Origin: 3-1-20CM-4-69-9 sp963833655
GTDB taxonomy: Bacteria; Actinomycetota; Thermoleophilia; Gaiellales; Gaiellaceae
Direction: 5' to 3'
DNA length: 64,000 bases
NCBI GenBank assembly: GCA_963833655.1
Contig: CAWHYL010000006.1
Coordinates: forward strand, 310,001-374,000
The position numbers and the translations under genes are program-made. The notes under the pieces are model-generated. The model had not been told where the DNA came from and searched no databases. It was given only the letters and a program-made list of their open reading frames with translations. The first letter of the stretch is position 1, and each line of letters opens with the position of its first letter. Shown here piece after piece: positions 26,769 to 34,696 of the stretch.

Positions 26769-27736
26769 GCGACGTTCGGTCTCGCGAGATCGGTCGCCGG
26801 CACGGGCACGTCGGCGAGCACGCGGTCGAGGATGGCGTCGGGCGACATCTCCTCCGCGAGCGCCTGGTACGTGAGAACGAGCCGGTGCCGCATCGCGTCC
26901 TTCATCAGCGTCTGCAGGTCCTCGGCGAGCACGTAGTCGCGCCCACGCAGCAGCGCGAGGGCGCGCGAGGCCTGCACGAGGCTGATCGGCCCGCGCGGGC
27001 TCGCACCGAAGCCGATGTACTCCTTGAGCTCGTCGCCCGGCTGCCGCGTCGCAGTCGCGAGGTCGACGGCGTAGCTCACCAGTGCTGGATCGACATAGAT
27101 GCCGGCAACGACACTCTGCAGTTCCTTGAGGTCGTCGAGCGAGAGCGCCTGGCGCAGCTCCGGCGGCTCGGACAGCTGCCGCTGGACGATCGTCAGCTCC
27201 TCGTCGTGCGCGGGGTAGTCGATGAGGATCTTGAGCATGAAGCGGTCGACCTGCGCCTCCGGCAGCGGATACGTGCCCTCGGACTCGATCGGGTTCTGCG
27301 TCGCCATCACGAGGAACGGCTCCGGGACGGGATATGTCGTGTGGCCGATCGTCACCTGGCGCTCCTGCATGACCTCGAGCAGCGCGGACTGAACCTTGGC
27401 CGGGGCGCGGTTGATCTCGTCCGCGAGCAGGAAGTTGCAGAACACCGGGCCGAGCTCCGTGTCGAACGTCCCCTCGCCCGGGCGGTAGATCCGCGTGCCG
27501 ACCAGGTCGGAGGGAACGAGGTCGGGCGTGAACTGCACCCGGGCGAACGTCCCGCCGAGCACGCCGGCTGTCGTCTTGATCGTCAGCGTCTTCGCGAGGC
27601 CGGGCACGCCCTCGATGAGCAGATGGCCCTGCGCGAGCAGGCAGACGAGCACTCGCTCGAGCATCGCGTCCTGTCCTGCGATGACGCGTCGGATCTCGAA
27701 CAGCGCCTGCTCGAGTCGCTCCTGGGCTTCGCTCAC
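26765..27736 (-). CDS. MoxR-family AAA+ ATPase
   Basis: A 323-residue AAA+ protein with Walker A GVPGLAKT, Walker B LLADEINRAP and sensor-1 MATQNP, followed by the C-terminal lid. MoxR ATPases act as chaperones that activate VWA-containing complexes or metal-enzyme partners. Start GTG 27736 is preceded by GGGAGG at 5-nt spacing. It is the first gene of a compact operon (moxR, DUF58, VWA, secreted protein, VWA, cyclase/STAND, possibly greA) whose promoter must lie in the 84-bp gap to the divergent DUF4242 gene. Confidence 0.93.
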   Translation of the reverse strand: MSEAQERLEQALFEIRRVIAGQDAMLERVLVCLLAQGHLLIEGVPGLAKTLTIKTTAGVLGGTFARVQFTPDLVPSDLVGTRIYRPGEGTFDTELGPVFCNFLLADEINRAPAKVQSALLEVMQERQVTIGHTTYPVPEPFLVMATQNPIESEGTYPLPEAQVDRFMLKILIDYPAHDEELTIVQRQLSEPPELRQALSLDDLKELQSVVAGIYVDPALVSYAVDLATATRQPGDELKEYIGFGASPRGPISLVQASRALALLRGRDYVLAEDLQTLMKDAMRHRLVLTYQALAEEMSPDAILDRVLADVPVPATDLARPNVA

Positions 27737-27820
27737 TGAGGCCTCCCTCGTCGCCTGTACAGAGTCATATACGACAGCAGGGCAATCTAAGTTTCTCCTG
27801 AGAGCGTAGGGTTACTCGAT

Positions 27821-28105
27821 ATGACGAAATTTCTCGTTCAACGCAGCTTCGAGGTCGGCGAAGACCAGATGACCGAGGTCGGGAAGCGCTCGAAGCGGAT
27901 CGCCATCGAGCAGTTCCCGGAGATCGTCTGGCACCACAGTCACGTCGTCATCACCGATGAGGGCAAAGTGAGGACGTATTGCGTGTACGAAGCGCCGACC
28001 GAGGACATCGTGCGGCAGCACGCCAATCACCTCGGGCAGCACACGGTTGACGGGATCTACGAGATCGCCGGCGACGTCACGCCCGACGACTTTCCGCTCA
28101 CGTAG
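27821..28105 (+). CDS. DUF4242 small protein (nickel-binding-like)
   Basis: A 94-residue protein of the DUF4242 family (KFLVQRSFEVGE... , IVWHHSHVVITDEGKVRTYC, VYEAPTEDIVRQHANH). A family structure from Streptomyces binds nickel through histidines; here HHSH and RQHANH provide candidate ligands. Soluble, no signal. It is divergent from moxR, and its last 8 nt overlap the end of the convergent cyclase/STAND gene. Role unknown. Confidence 0.85.
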   Translation: MTKFLVQRSFEVGEDQMTEVGKRSKRIAIEQFPEIVWHHSHVVITDEGKVRTYCVYEAPTEDIVRQHANHLGQHTVDGIYEIAGDVTPDDFPLT

Positions 28106-30146
28106 GCGTCCGCGGCGCGGTCTTGCCGGCGCGCACCTCCTCCTCGTGAACCGAAGCCGCTTGCGCTACGACCAGCCGCTTCGTGACGTCGCGCCGTAGG
28201 TCGCCGTCGCTCTCGGAGATTGCGGCGAGCGCCTGCCGGTAGAAGCCGGCCGCCTCCCCCTTCGCCGAGGCGCGGTTCGCCTGGTCGCCCGCCTCGACGA
28301 AGTAGCGGACGGCGCGCTCGGGCTCGCCCGCGTCGAGCCAGTGATGCGCGAGCGCCGGCGCGACGTCTCCCATCTCGCCGACGGCCTCCTCGAGGAAGAG
28401 CGCGATCGCCTCGTGCCGCTCCCGGCGCCGCGCACGCGGAAGCGTGGCGTATGCAACCTCGCGGATCAGCTGGTGCTTGAACGCGAATTGCGCGTGGGCG
28501 GAGCCGAGGCGCGAGACCGGGTCGCGGCGGATGAGGTCGCGCCCCTCCAGCGCGTCCAGCGTCTCTGACGTGCCGGCGCCGAGCGCTCCGGGCCAGAAGA
28601 CCTTGCCGACGACGGACGCGTCGAGCAGCGCCTCGCGCTCGGCGGGAGGGAGCGCGTCGATCCGCGCCGCCACGATGCCGCGGATGCTCGTCGGCAGCCC
28701 GCGCGCTTCGCCGCGGCCCTCGGCGACCGAGGCGACGAGCTCCTCCAGGAAGAGCGGGTTCCCCTCGGCCGTCCCGGCGAGCGCCCCGGCAACCTGGTCG
28801 CGGGTGCCCGCGGCCTCGAACAGCCGGCGCGCCAGCTCCGCCGACACATCCTGTGACAGCGGCTCGAGCTGCAGCGCCGTGTAGGTCGGGAGGCCGCCGC
28901 CCCACGCCGGTCGTTCTGCGAGCAGCTCGGGCCGCGCCTGCGTCAGCAGCAGCAGCGGCACGTCGCGCACGCGCGACGCGAGCATCTCGAGCAGGTCGAG
29001 CATGCTCGGAGCAGCAACGTGGATGTCCTCGAAGATGAGAACCGTCGGCTGCACGGCGGCGACTCCTTCGACGAACCGCCGCGCCGAGTAGAACAGCGTC
29101 TGGCGGTCTCCGGCCGCCCCCTCCCGGCCGATGCCGATCAGCATCGCGATGTGCGACGCGACCTCCGCCGCGTCACCGTCGAGGAGCTCACGCGCCGTCC
29201 GCTCGAGCTTCAGCGAGGCGTCGCTCGTCGGATCGGTGTCGAACATGTGCGCGATCTGCTTCACCTGAGCGGCGAACGAGCCGTAGGGGGTCACCTCGCC
29301 GTACGGCAGCGAGCGCCCCCAGACGACCCGTCCGTCGCGCTGCTGCACCGCCTTCGTGAACTCGGAGCTCAGCCGGCTCTTGCCGATCCCCGCAGGCCCG
29401 AAGAGCGTCACGAGCTGCGGCCGCCGGTCGGCGACCACGCGTTCCCAGATGCCCAGCAGCGCCTCCAGCTCCGAGGTGCGGCCGAGCATCGGAACGCTTC
29501 CTTCGGCGCGCGCGCCCAGCGCGACGCGCGGCGCGAGCGCGCGCCAGACGGCGACGGGCTCCTGCTTTCCCTTCGCGACGACGGGGTCGAGCTCCTCGTA
29601 CGCGATCGCGTTGCGGGTCGCGTGGTAGGTCTCGGCGCCGACGAGGATCCCGTTCACCGGCGCCGCCGACTGAAGCCGCGCGGCGGTGTTGACGACGTCG
29701 CCGGAGACGATTCCCTCGCCCTGGGCGGGATTGGCCGAGACCGACACGAGCGCCTCGCCGGTGTTGACGGCAAGCCGGACATCGAGGTCGACTGCCTCCA
29801 CGATCGCGAGCGCCGCCCGCACCGCCCGCTCCGGGTCGTCACCGTGAGCGACAGGCGCGCCGAAGACGGCCATCACGGCATCGCCGATGAACTTCTCGAC
29901 CGTGCCGCCGAACGATTCGATCACCGCGCGAACACGGGCGAAGTACGGCGCTTGAATCGCGCGAACGTCCTCCGGATCGAGCTGCTCGGAGCGAGCGGTG
30001 AAACCGACGAGGTCGACGAAGAGAACGGTGACGAGCTTCCGCTCCTCTGCGAGAGCGGGCCCGGACGCGGCCAACGGCGACGCGCACGCGTTGCAGAAGC
30101 GGGCTCCGGGCGGATTCTCGTGTCCGCAGCTCGGGCAGGTTTGCAT
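28098..30146 (-). CDS. Class III adenylate cyclase fused to zinc ribbon and STAND ATPase (short form)
   Basis: A 682-residue relative of the 1091-residue cyclase at 19854. A zinc ribbon (C4, C7, C18, C21) is followed by a class III cyclase with VDLVGF and IGDAVMAVFG metal sites, EKFIGD and the VNTAARL N/R pair, so it should be active. The STAND ATPase has Walker A GPAGIGKS; Walker B is LIFEDIHVAAP, lacking the usual W-A-D after the His. The C-terminal helical repeat region is much shorter than in the paralogue. It starts 15 nt after the TPM-like gene, the same spacing as in the other operon. Confidence 0.9.
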   Translation of the reverse strand: MQTCPSCGHENPPGARFCNACASPLAASGPALAEERKLVTVLFVDLVGFTARSEQLDPEDVRAIQAPYFARVRAVIESFGGTVEKFIGDAVMAVFGAPVAHGDDPERAVRAALAIVEAVDLDVRLAVNTGEALVSVSANPAQGEGIVSGDVVNTAARLQSAAPVNGILVGAETYHATRNAIAYEELDPVVAKGKQEPVAVWRALAPRVALGARAEGSVPMLGRTSELEALLGIWERVVADRRPQLVTLFGPAGIGKSRLSSEFTKAVQQRDGRVVWGRSLPYGEVTPYGSFAAQVKQIAHMFDTDPTSDASLKLERTARELLDGDAAEVASHIAMLIGIGREGAAGDRQTLFYSARRFVEGVAAVQPTVLIFEDIHVAAPSMLDLLEMLASRVRDVPLLLLTQARPELLAERPAWGGGLPTYTALQLEPLSQDVSAELARRLFEAAGTRDQVAGALAGTAEGNPLFLEELVASVAEGRGEARGLPTSIRGIVAARIDALPPAEREALLDASVVGKVFWPGALGAGTSETLDALEGRDLIRRDPVSRLGSAHAQFAFKHQLIREVAYATLPRARRRERHEAIALFLEEAVGEMGDVAPALAHHWLDAGEPERAVRYFVEAGDQANRASAKGEAAGFYRQALAAISESDGDLRRDVTKRLVVAQAASVHEEEVRAGKTAPRTPT

Positions 30147-30161
30147 GGTCGAAGCGTACGA

Positions 30162-30776
30162 CTACTCTCGGGCGGGAGCCCGCTCGCGCCGCCAGAACAC
30201 GATCGCGGCGAGGAGTGCCGCGAGGGCGACGAGGCCGGCCGCGATCGTGATCCGATCACGCGTCTTCGAGCTTCCGCCGCCGGATGCCGGAAGCGGCTTT
30301 CCCGACGCGGCGGCGAGCTTGCGAATCGCGGCCGTCGCGCTTTCGACCTGCTTCGTCACGTCCTTGCCCGGCGGCGGCAGCTTCTGCAGGACGGCAATCC
30401 CCTTCGGGTCCGGCTTCCCGCCGACCGCGTAGCCGTACGCGTTCGGCATCACGACGAGCAGCCGGTCGCGATATTGAAAGGAAAGCTCGAGGCCGAGGAA
30501 CTGCGCGTACTTCTGAGCCTTGTTGTACAGCGAGAACGCGGTGCCCAGGTCGTAGCGCGAGCCGATCACCGCGACCTTGATCTTGAAGCCGTTGTCGGCG
30601 GCGGCCTTGATCGTGTCCGCCAGCTTCTTCGACGCCTTCGGATCAACCTTCGCGTTGAACGGCAGGAAGACGCCCTGCACGAGCAGGTAGTCGCTGGCGG
30701 GATCACCGTTTGCGCGGGCAACTCCAGCTGTGGCGAGCAGGAGCAGCGCCGCCGCGACCGCGATCCCCCTAGCCAA
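30162..30776 (-). CDS. TPM-domain-like membrane-anchored protein
   Basis: A 204-residue secreted/anchored protein: a signal peptide (GIAVAAALLLLATAGVARA), a central domain of about 100 residues resembling TPM/YgcG (FKIKVAVIGSRYDLG, LSFQYRDRLLVVMPNAYG), a Ser/Gly linker and a C-terminal membrane helix (ITIAAGLVALAALLAAIVFW) with a basic tail. The start TTG at 30776 overlaps the stop of the upstream 36-aa ORF (TTGGCTAG), indicating translational coupling. Part of the lipoprotein-YcnI-CopCD operon. TPM proteins are linked to membrane-protein maintenance; the role here is inferred. Confidence 0.72.
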   Translation of the reverse strand: MARGIAVAAALLLLATAGVARANGDPASDYLLVQGVFLPFNAKVDPKASKKLADTIKAAADNGFKIKVAVIGSRYDLGTAFSLYNKAQKYAQFLGLELSFQYRDRLLVVMPNAYGYAVGGKPDPKGIAVLQKLPPPGKDVTKQVESATAAIRKLAAASGKPLPASGGGSSKTRDRITIAAGLVALAALLAAIVFWRRERAPARE

Positions 30777-30879
30777 GGACGTTCACCGCCAGGAGGGCGA
30801 CGACAACGCAGGCGCCGGCGCCTGCGAGCAGCGCGACCAGCGCGGCAGCGAGCACGAGTGCGACGTTGCGGTTCCTCAT
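30769..30879 (-). CDS. 36-residue single-helix membrane peptide
   Basis: A short ORF: MRNRNVALVLAAALVALLAG then AGACVVVALLAVNVLG. The basic N-terminus followed by an uninterrupted hydrophobic stretch makes it a single-pass membrane peptide. Its ATG overlaps the CopC/CopD stop (ATGA), and its stop overlaps the TTG start of the TPM gene, so the reading frame exactly fills the gap with coupling on both sides. This arrangement is the main evidence that it is translated. Too short for family assignment; one Cys sits in mid-membrane. Confidence 0.65.
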   Translation of the reverse strand: MRNRNVALVLAAALVALLAGAGACVVVALLAVNVLG

Positions 30880-32594
30880 CCGTTGGCCCGATCGACGAGA
30901 AGAACGCTAAACGGCGCACCGTTCTTCGGCGTGACGTCGAACGAGAGGCCCCAGTGCCCGACCATCACCAGCGCCGGCGCGGCATGCGAATAGACGCCCG
31001 GCGACGTCTCCGTGAGCGCGTACGACTGCGTGCCCATCTCCATGTCCAGCATCGTCGCTCCGACCACGACCTCGGCGCCGGTCACGGGCTTGCCGCCCCG
31101 CGTGATTCGCAGCGAGAACATGTTCTGGGCAGCAGCTCGGTTCGGGCTGACGTGGAGCTCGACGCGGTAGCCGTCCTTGTTGACGACCGACGCCACCGGG
31201 CCGGGACCGACGTGCGCGCTCGCGCCGCCGACCTTCGCCAGCGCCTTCGACGGCGGCGGCAGGCTCGAGAGGACGGCCGCCGCGACGACCGCGCTAATGA
31301 CGAGGAGCACCTCGCCGGCGACGAGACGACGCAGGAGCGCGGCCGCGCCGGGCCCGAGCTCGGGACGCTCGCGGTAGGCGAGCAGCCGCGGCCGCGTCCG
31401 CAGCAGGTTCACCGCCGCGAGCAGCAGCGCCGTGCACAGGAGCCCGATCTTCACGAGCAGCGCCTGCCCATACGCCGTCTGCCACAGCGACGCGAACGTC
31501 GGCAGATGCACGAGCGACGCCCCGATGCCCGAGCCGATCAGGACCAGCACCGAGATGAACGCGGTGTTCGAGAACCGCGGGACGCAGACGACGAGCCCCG
31601 CGACCCGGCGCGCGACCGGGAAGCTCCGCCACAGGACGAGCAGCCCGATCAGGCCGCCGACCCAGATCGAACCGGCGGCGAGGTGGAGCCAGTCGAAGAG
31701 CAGCATTGCGCCGCGCGGCGCCGTCTGTGCGGCATGGCCCGCGAGCCCCGGGACGAGCAGCACCGCCGCAGCGGCAGCGATCGCACCGGTGACCGAGAGG
31801 AGCTCGGCGATCGAGCGCCGCTCGCGCTCCGGGCGATCGATCCACAGCGCGAGCCCGCCGGCGAGGACGAACAGCGCAAAGACGATCTCCAGGTCGACGA
31901 GTCCGCGCCCGAATGCCGAAGCGCGCAGCAGCGGGAACAGCGCGCCCAGGTCGAACGCCGAGCGCAGGGCGAACTGCGCCGTGGCCATGACGAGATACAC
32001 CGGTATCGCGACGAGCGCGACGAGCGACGCGATGCCGAACGTGATGTCGAGCGGCCGCAGCCTCGATTCCGGCACGCGCTGGACGACAGGTCGCGCCGCC
32101 GCGATCCGCAGGATGAACAGGCCGATCGCGGCCATGAGCGCGATGAAGACGACCGAGCGCGCCGCGATCAGCCGCGGCGTCGCCGCGGTCTCCGAGATCG
32201 AGGGAATGACGAACTGCGGCTGCGGCCCCGGATTGGGCCCGACCGCGAAGGTGAATGCGCCGCGGACCGGATGTCCGTCGACCGAGATGACGCGCCAGTA
32301 GACGAGGTACCACCCCTCGCCGAGATGCTCGAGCGGGACGACGAGGGTCTTCGCGTCCGCCGGCGAGCGCTGCGGCGCCCCCGTCGTCTGCTGCCGGCCG
32401 GCCGCGTCGGTCACCGAGATCGCCGCGAAGCGCGGCTCGACGGCCTCGGTGTACGTCAGCTTCACCGCCGGCGGCGGCCGGTCGAGGACAACGTTCGCCT
32501 GCGGCACCGTCCGCACGAGCCCCGCATGCGCCCAGGCGGCCGCCGGCAGCGCGAGCGCCGCGACGGCCGCCACGAGGGCGAGGCCGAGCCTCAT
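30876..32594 (-). CDS. CopC-CopD fusion, copper resistance/uptake membrane protein
   Basis: A 572-residue fusion. After a signal peptide, a CopC domain (about 24-125) begins with the mature HAGLVRTVPQANVVL, whose N-terminal His is a CopC Cu(II) ligand, and ends with the DGHPVRGAFTFAVG motif. A CopD-type membrane domain with about eight helices follows, then an extracytoplasmic C-terminal domain of about 130 residues. The ATG overlaps the YcnI stop (ATGA). The YcnI-CopC/D pairing is a known copper acquisition/homeostasis arrangement; here it is extended by membrane and TPM proteins. Confidence 0.9.
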   Translation of the reverse strand: MRLGLALVAAVAALALPAAAWAHAGLVRTVPQANVVLDRPPPAVKLTYTEAVEPRFAAISVTDAAGRQQTTGAPQRSPADAKTLVVPLEHLGEGWYLVYWRVISVDGHPVRGAFTFAVGPNPGPQPQFVIPSISETAATPRLIAARSVVFIALMAAIGLFILRIAAARPVVQRVPESRLRPLDITFGIASLVALVAIPVYLVMATAQFALRSAFDLGALFPLLRASAFGRGLVDLEIVFALFVLAGGLALWIDRPERERRSIAELLSVTGAIAAAAAVLLVPGLAGHAAQTAPRGAMLLFDWLHLAAGSIWVGGLIGLLVLWRSFPVARRVAGLVVCVPRFSNTAFISVLVLIGSGIGASLVHLPTFASLWQTAYGQALLVKIGLLCTALLLAAVNLLRTRPRLLAYRERPELGPGAAALLRRLVAGEVLLVISAVVAAAVLSSLPPPSKALAKVGGASAHVGPGPVASVVNKDGYRVELHVSPNRAAAQNMFSLRITRGGKPVTGAEVVVGATMLDMEMGTQSYALTETSPGVYSHAAPALVMVGHWGLSFDVTPKNGAPFSVLLVDRANG

Positions 32595-33166
32595 GCGAGG
32601 GCGCGCCTACCGCCGCCTGCGAAGAGCCCGATGAACGCGACCACGAGCGCGAAGACGCCGACGACGAGCGCGATGATCGCGAGCGTGCTCGTCCCGCCGC
32701 CGCCCAGCGACGACTTGAACTCGACCTGCGGCGCCGGCGTGTCCGACGACTCAGCACCGGTCCAGTCGACGACGCTCCCGTCCGAGTACGTCTGCCGCAC
32801 CTTGAACGAATACGTCTTCGCCGAGTCGGCCGAGGCGAGGAACTGGAAGACGGCGTCTTCCTCTGTCGGCGTGTGACCGCCCGACCAGGTGACCTGCTCG
32901 ATCTTCGTCTCCTCGCCCGACCCCGTCGACTTCACCTTTCGCGTCCAGCCGGGTGACGGCACGAACGAGTCGATCGCGAAGCCGTCGGGCGGCGTCAGCT
33001 CGACCTTGGTCGTCGTCGCCGCCTTCTCGGTCGGGACGGCGAGCGTGAACAGCTGGCCGTGCTTCGTCAGCGCGACAGCCGGGCTCAGCTCTGCGTGCGC
33101 CGAGGCCGACGCGGCGATGATCAGCGCGCCGCAAAGAACGGCGACGAACACGCCGAAACGGTGCAT
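32591..33166 (-). CDS. ycnI: YcnI-like copper-binding protein (DUF1775)
   Basis: A 191-residue secreted protein: signal peptide ending SASAHAELSP, so the mature N-terminus carries the His and Glu that bind copper in YcnI, then a DUF1775 beta-sandwich (ELTPPDGFAIDSFVPSPGW; EDAVFQFLASADSAKTYSFK) and a C-terminal membrane helix. YcnI is a surface copper metallochaperone working with the neighbouring CopC/CopD protein, whose start overlaps this stop. RBS AAAGGAG is 7 nt upstream of ATG 33166. Confidence 0.88.
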   Translation of the reverse strand: MHRFGVFVAVLCGALIIAASASAHAELSPAVALTKHGQLFTLAVPTEKAATTTKVELTPPDGFAIDSFVPSPGWTRKVKSTGSGEETKIEQVTWSGGHTPTEEDAVFQFLASADSAKTYSFKVRQTYSDGSVVDWTGAESSDTPAPQVEFKSSLGGGGTSTLAIIALVVGVFALVVAFIGLFAGGGRRALA

Positions 33167-33196
33167 CGGTTGTGCTCCTTTCGTTGTCGGGTCAGG

Positions 33197-33811
33197 TCAA
33201 CCCGGCAACGGCGGGGCGCGCGCCGACGCAGCACTTGCGCGCACGACCAGACGCACGGCCGTTCCCTCACCGAACGCGCGGAAGGGCGCGAACACCAGCA
33301 CCGGCAGTTCTGCGGCCAGCCGCGCGAATGTCGAGCGCATCCACGCAACGACGTGCTGCGCGGCAGCGATGACGGCGGCAGCGACGAACGAGAGCCCCGC
33401 CTCGAAGGGGAGCAGGTCGCGATGCACCGGGCCGACGAGGCAGTGCAGACCGTGCCAGCCGAGCCCGGCGCGCCAGTGGAGGTAGGCCTCCAGCATCCCG
33501 CCCGTAAAGCTGGTCGCCACCGTGAGGGCCGCCGCCATGACGAGCGTCGGCGCGACGGCGAACGGCGCGGCCTCGCGACGGACGATCAGCGCCCGCTCGC
33601 GGACGCCGACGGCGACGAGCCAGCAGACGATGACGGCCGACACGGCGCAGATCGCGAGGGCGACGAGCGCGAACGCCGGCAATGCAGGCCCACCGGCTCG
33701 GTGCTGAAGGAAACGCGCCGAGGGATCCGGCACCGCGAGATACGCGAGCGACCGCGCCGAGAGGACGACGGCCGCAACCGCAGCGAAGGCGACGAGGATC
33801 CTTCGGATCAC
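33197..33811 (-). CDS. Multi-pass membrane protein of unknown function
   Basis: A 204-residue protein with about four membrane helices (LVAFAAVAAVVLSARSLAYL; FALVALAICAVSAVIVCWLV; APTLVMAAALTVATSFTGGML; SFVAAAVIAAAQHVVAWM). The loop between helices 3 and 4 contains His residues (HWRAGLGWHGLHCLVGPVHR), which could bind metal. GTG 33811 lies 1 nt after the lipoprotein stop and the gene is 30 nt before ycnI, so it belongs to the copper operon. No family recognised. Confidence 0.7.
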   Translation of the reverse strand: MIRRILVAFAAVAAVVLSARSLAYLAVPDPSARFLQHRAGGPALPAFALVALAICAVSAVIVCWLVAVGVRERALIVRREAAPFAVAPTLVMAAALTVATSFTGGMLEAYLHWRAGLGWHGLHCLVGPVHRDLLPFEAGLSFVAAAVIAAAQHVVAWMRSTFARLAAELPVLVFAPFRAFGEGTAVRLVVRASAASARAPPLPG

Positions 33812-33812
33812 G

Positions 33813-34646
33813 TCACCGCACGTTCAGGGTAAAGGGCGCGGTCATCACGTGCCCGTCGACCTTCGACTGCAGGAACAGGCGCCAGGTGCCGGCAACGGGC
33901 AGGAGCACGCCGACGCGCAGCACGCCGGGCTTGGTCTGCGTCCCCGTGACGCGCGTCGCGCCGAGGACGGAGGTGCACCCGCTCGTCTGCGCCGAGCAGA
34001 CGTGCGTGTGGAAGTACGCGAGGTCGCCGGTGCGGAAGAAGATCGCGTGCGCGAGGGCGCCGAACCATGGCGTGAACGTCGCCGGCGTGCCGTTCGGACG
34101 CGTCACACGCAGCGTCAGGAAATTCGGCTGGATGGCGCGAAGGTGGGGCTTTCCCTGCAGCGCGAAGCGATAGCCGTTGACGGTCGTGACCGGGCGGAAC
34201 GGCGGCAGCGCCTGGTGCGGCGCCTTCCCGGGAACCGTGATCCAGCGCGTCAGCTGGAAATTCCGCAGCGGCCCGCTGAGCTGCGGATACGCGTCGACGA
34301 CGACCTTGTACCGGCCGGGCGTCGGGAAGGTGACCGCTTGGCTGAACATCCCGTTTGCCTGTGGCTTCGGGTGGCGGTGGACGATCGTGCCGAGGTCGCT
34401 GCGGACGATGATCAGGTGGACGCCGGTATGCGGCCCGCTCCCGGTGCGGTACTGCGTCAGCGGCGCGCCCGACGGCTGTTCGATCCGGAATGACACCACC
34501 GTCGGCTTCCCCTCCCGGACCAGCGCCGGCGACCAATCCGCAAGCTTGAACGTCCTCGCGGCGCCGATCGTGATCTGCGGTGGCGACGACGAGCCGCAAC
34601 CCGCAGCGGCCACTACGAGCAGAATTGCGATCGCTGCAAGCTTCAC
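33813..34646 (-). CDS. Lipoprotein, first gene of the YcnI/CopCD operon (unknown function)
   Basis: A 277-residue lipoprotein: signal peptide with lipobox AAAGC (Cys about 17). The beta-rich mature part is seemingly two related repeats, each with a His-containing motif: HTGVHLIIVRSDLGTIVHRHP and HAIFFRTGDLAYFHTHVC. Such H-x-H clusters near strand ends suggest a copper or other metal site. Located at the head of the lipoprotein - membrane protein - ycnI - copCD operon, so a copper-related surface role is a reasonable inference. Its start is 50 nt from a divergent MFS gene. Confidence 0.75.
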   Translation of the reverse strand: MKLAAIAILLVVAAAGCGSSSPPQITIGAARTFKLADWSPALVREGKPTVVSFRIEQPSGAPLTQYRTGSGPHTGVHLIIVRSDLGTIVHRHPKPQANGMFSQAVTFPTPGRYKVVVDAYPQLSGPLRNFQLTRWITVPGKAPHQALPPFRPVTTVNGYRFALQGKPHLRAIQPNFLTLRVTRPNGTPATFTPWFGALAHAIFFRTGDLAYFHTHVCSAQTSGCTSVLGATRVTGTQTKPGVLRVGVLLPVAGTWRLFLQSKVDGHVMTAPFTLNVR

Positions 34647-34696
34647 GCGAGCAATTGAAGCAACGGAGGCGCCGAAGCCGCTGATTGAATGACGCG

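Noticed and set aside
29019..32876. 1285-codon plus-strand frame antisense to the copper operon
   Set aside because: High-GC shadow with R/E/D-rich low-complexity sequence; the minus strand has CopC/CopD and cyclase motifs and proper overlaps.
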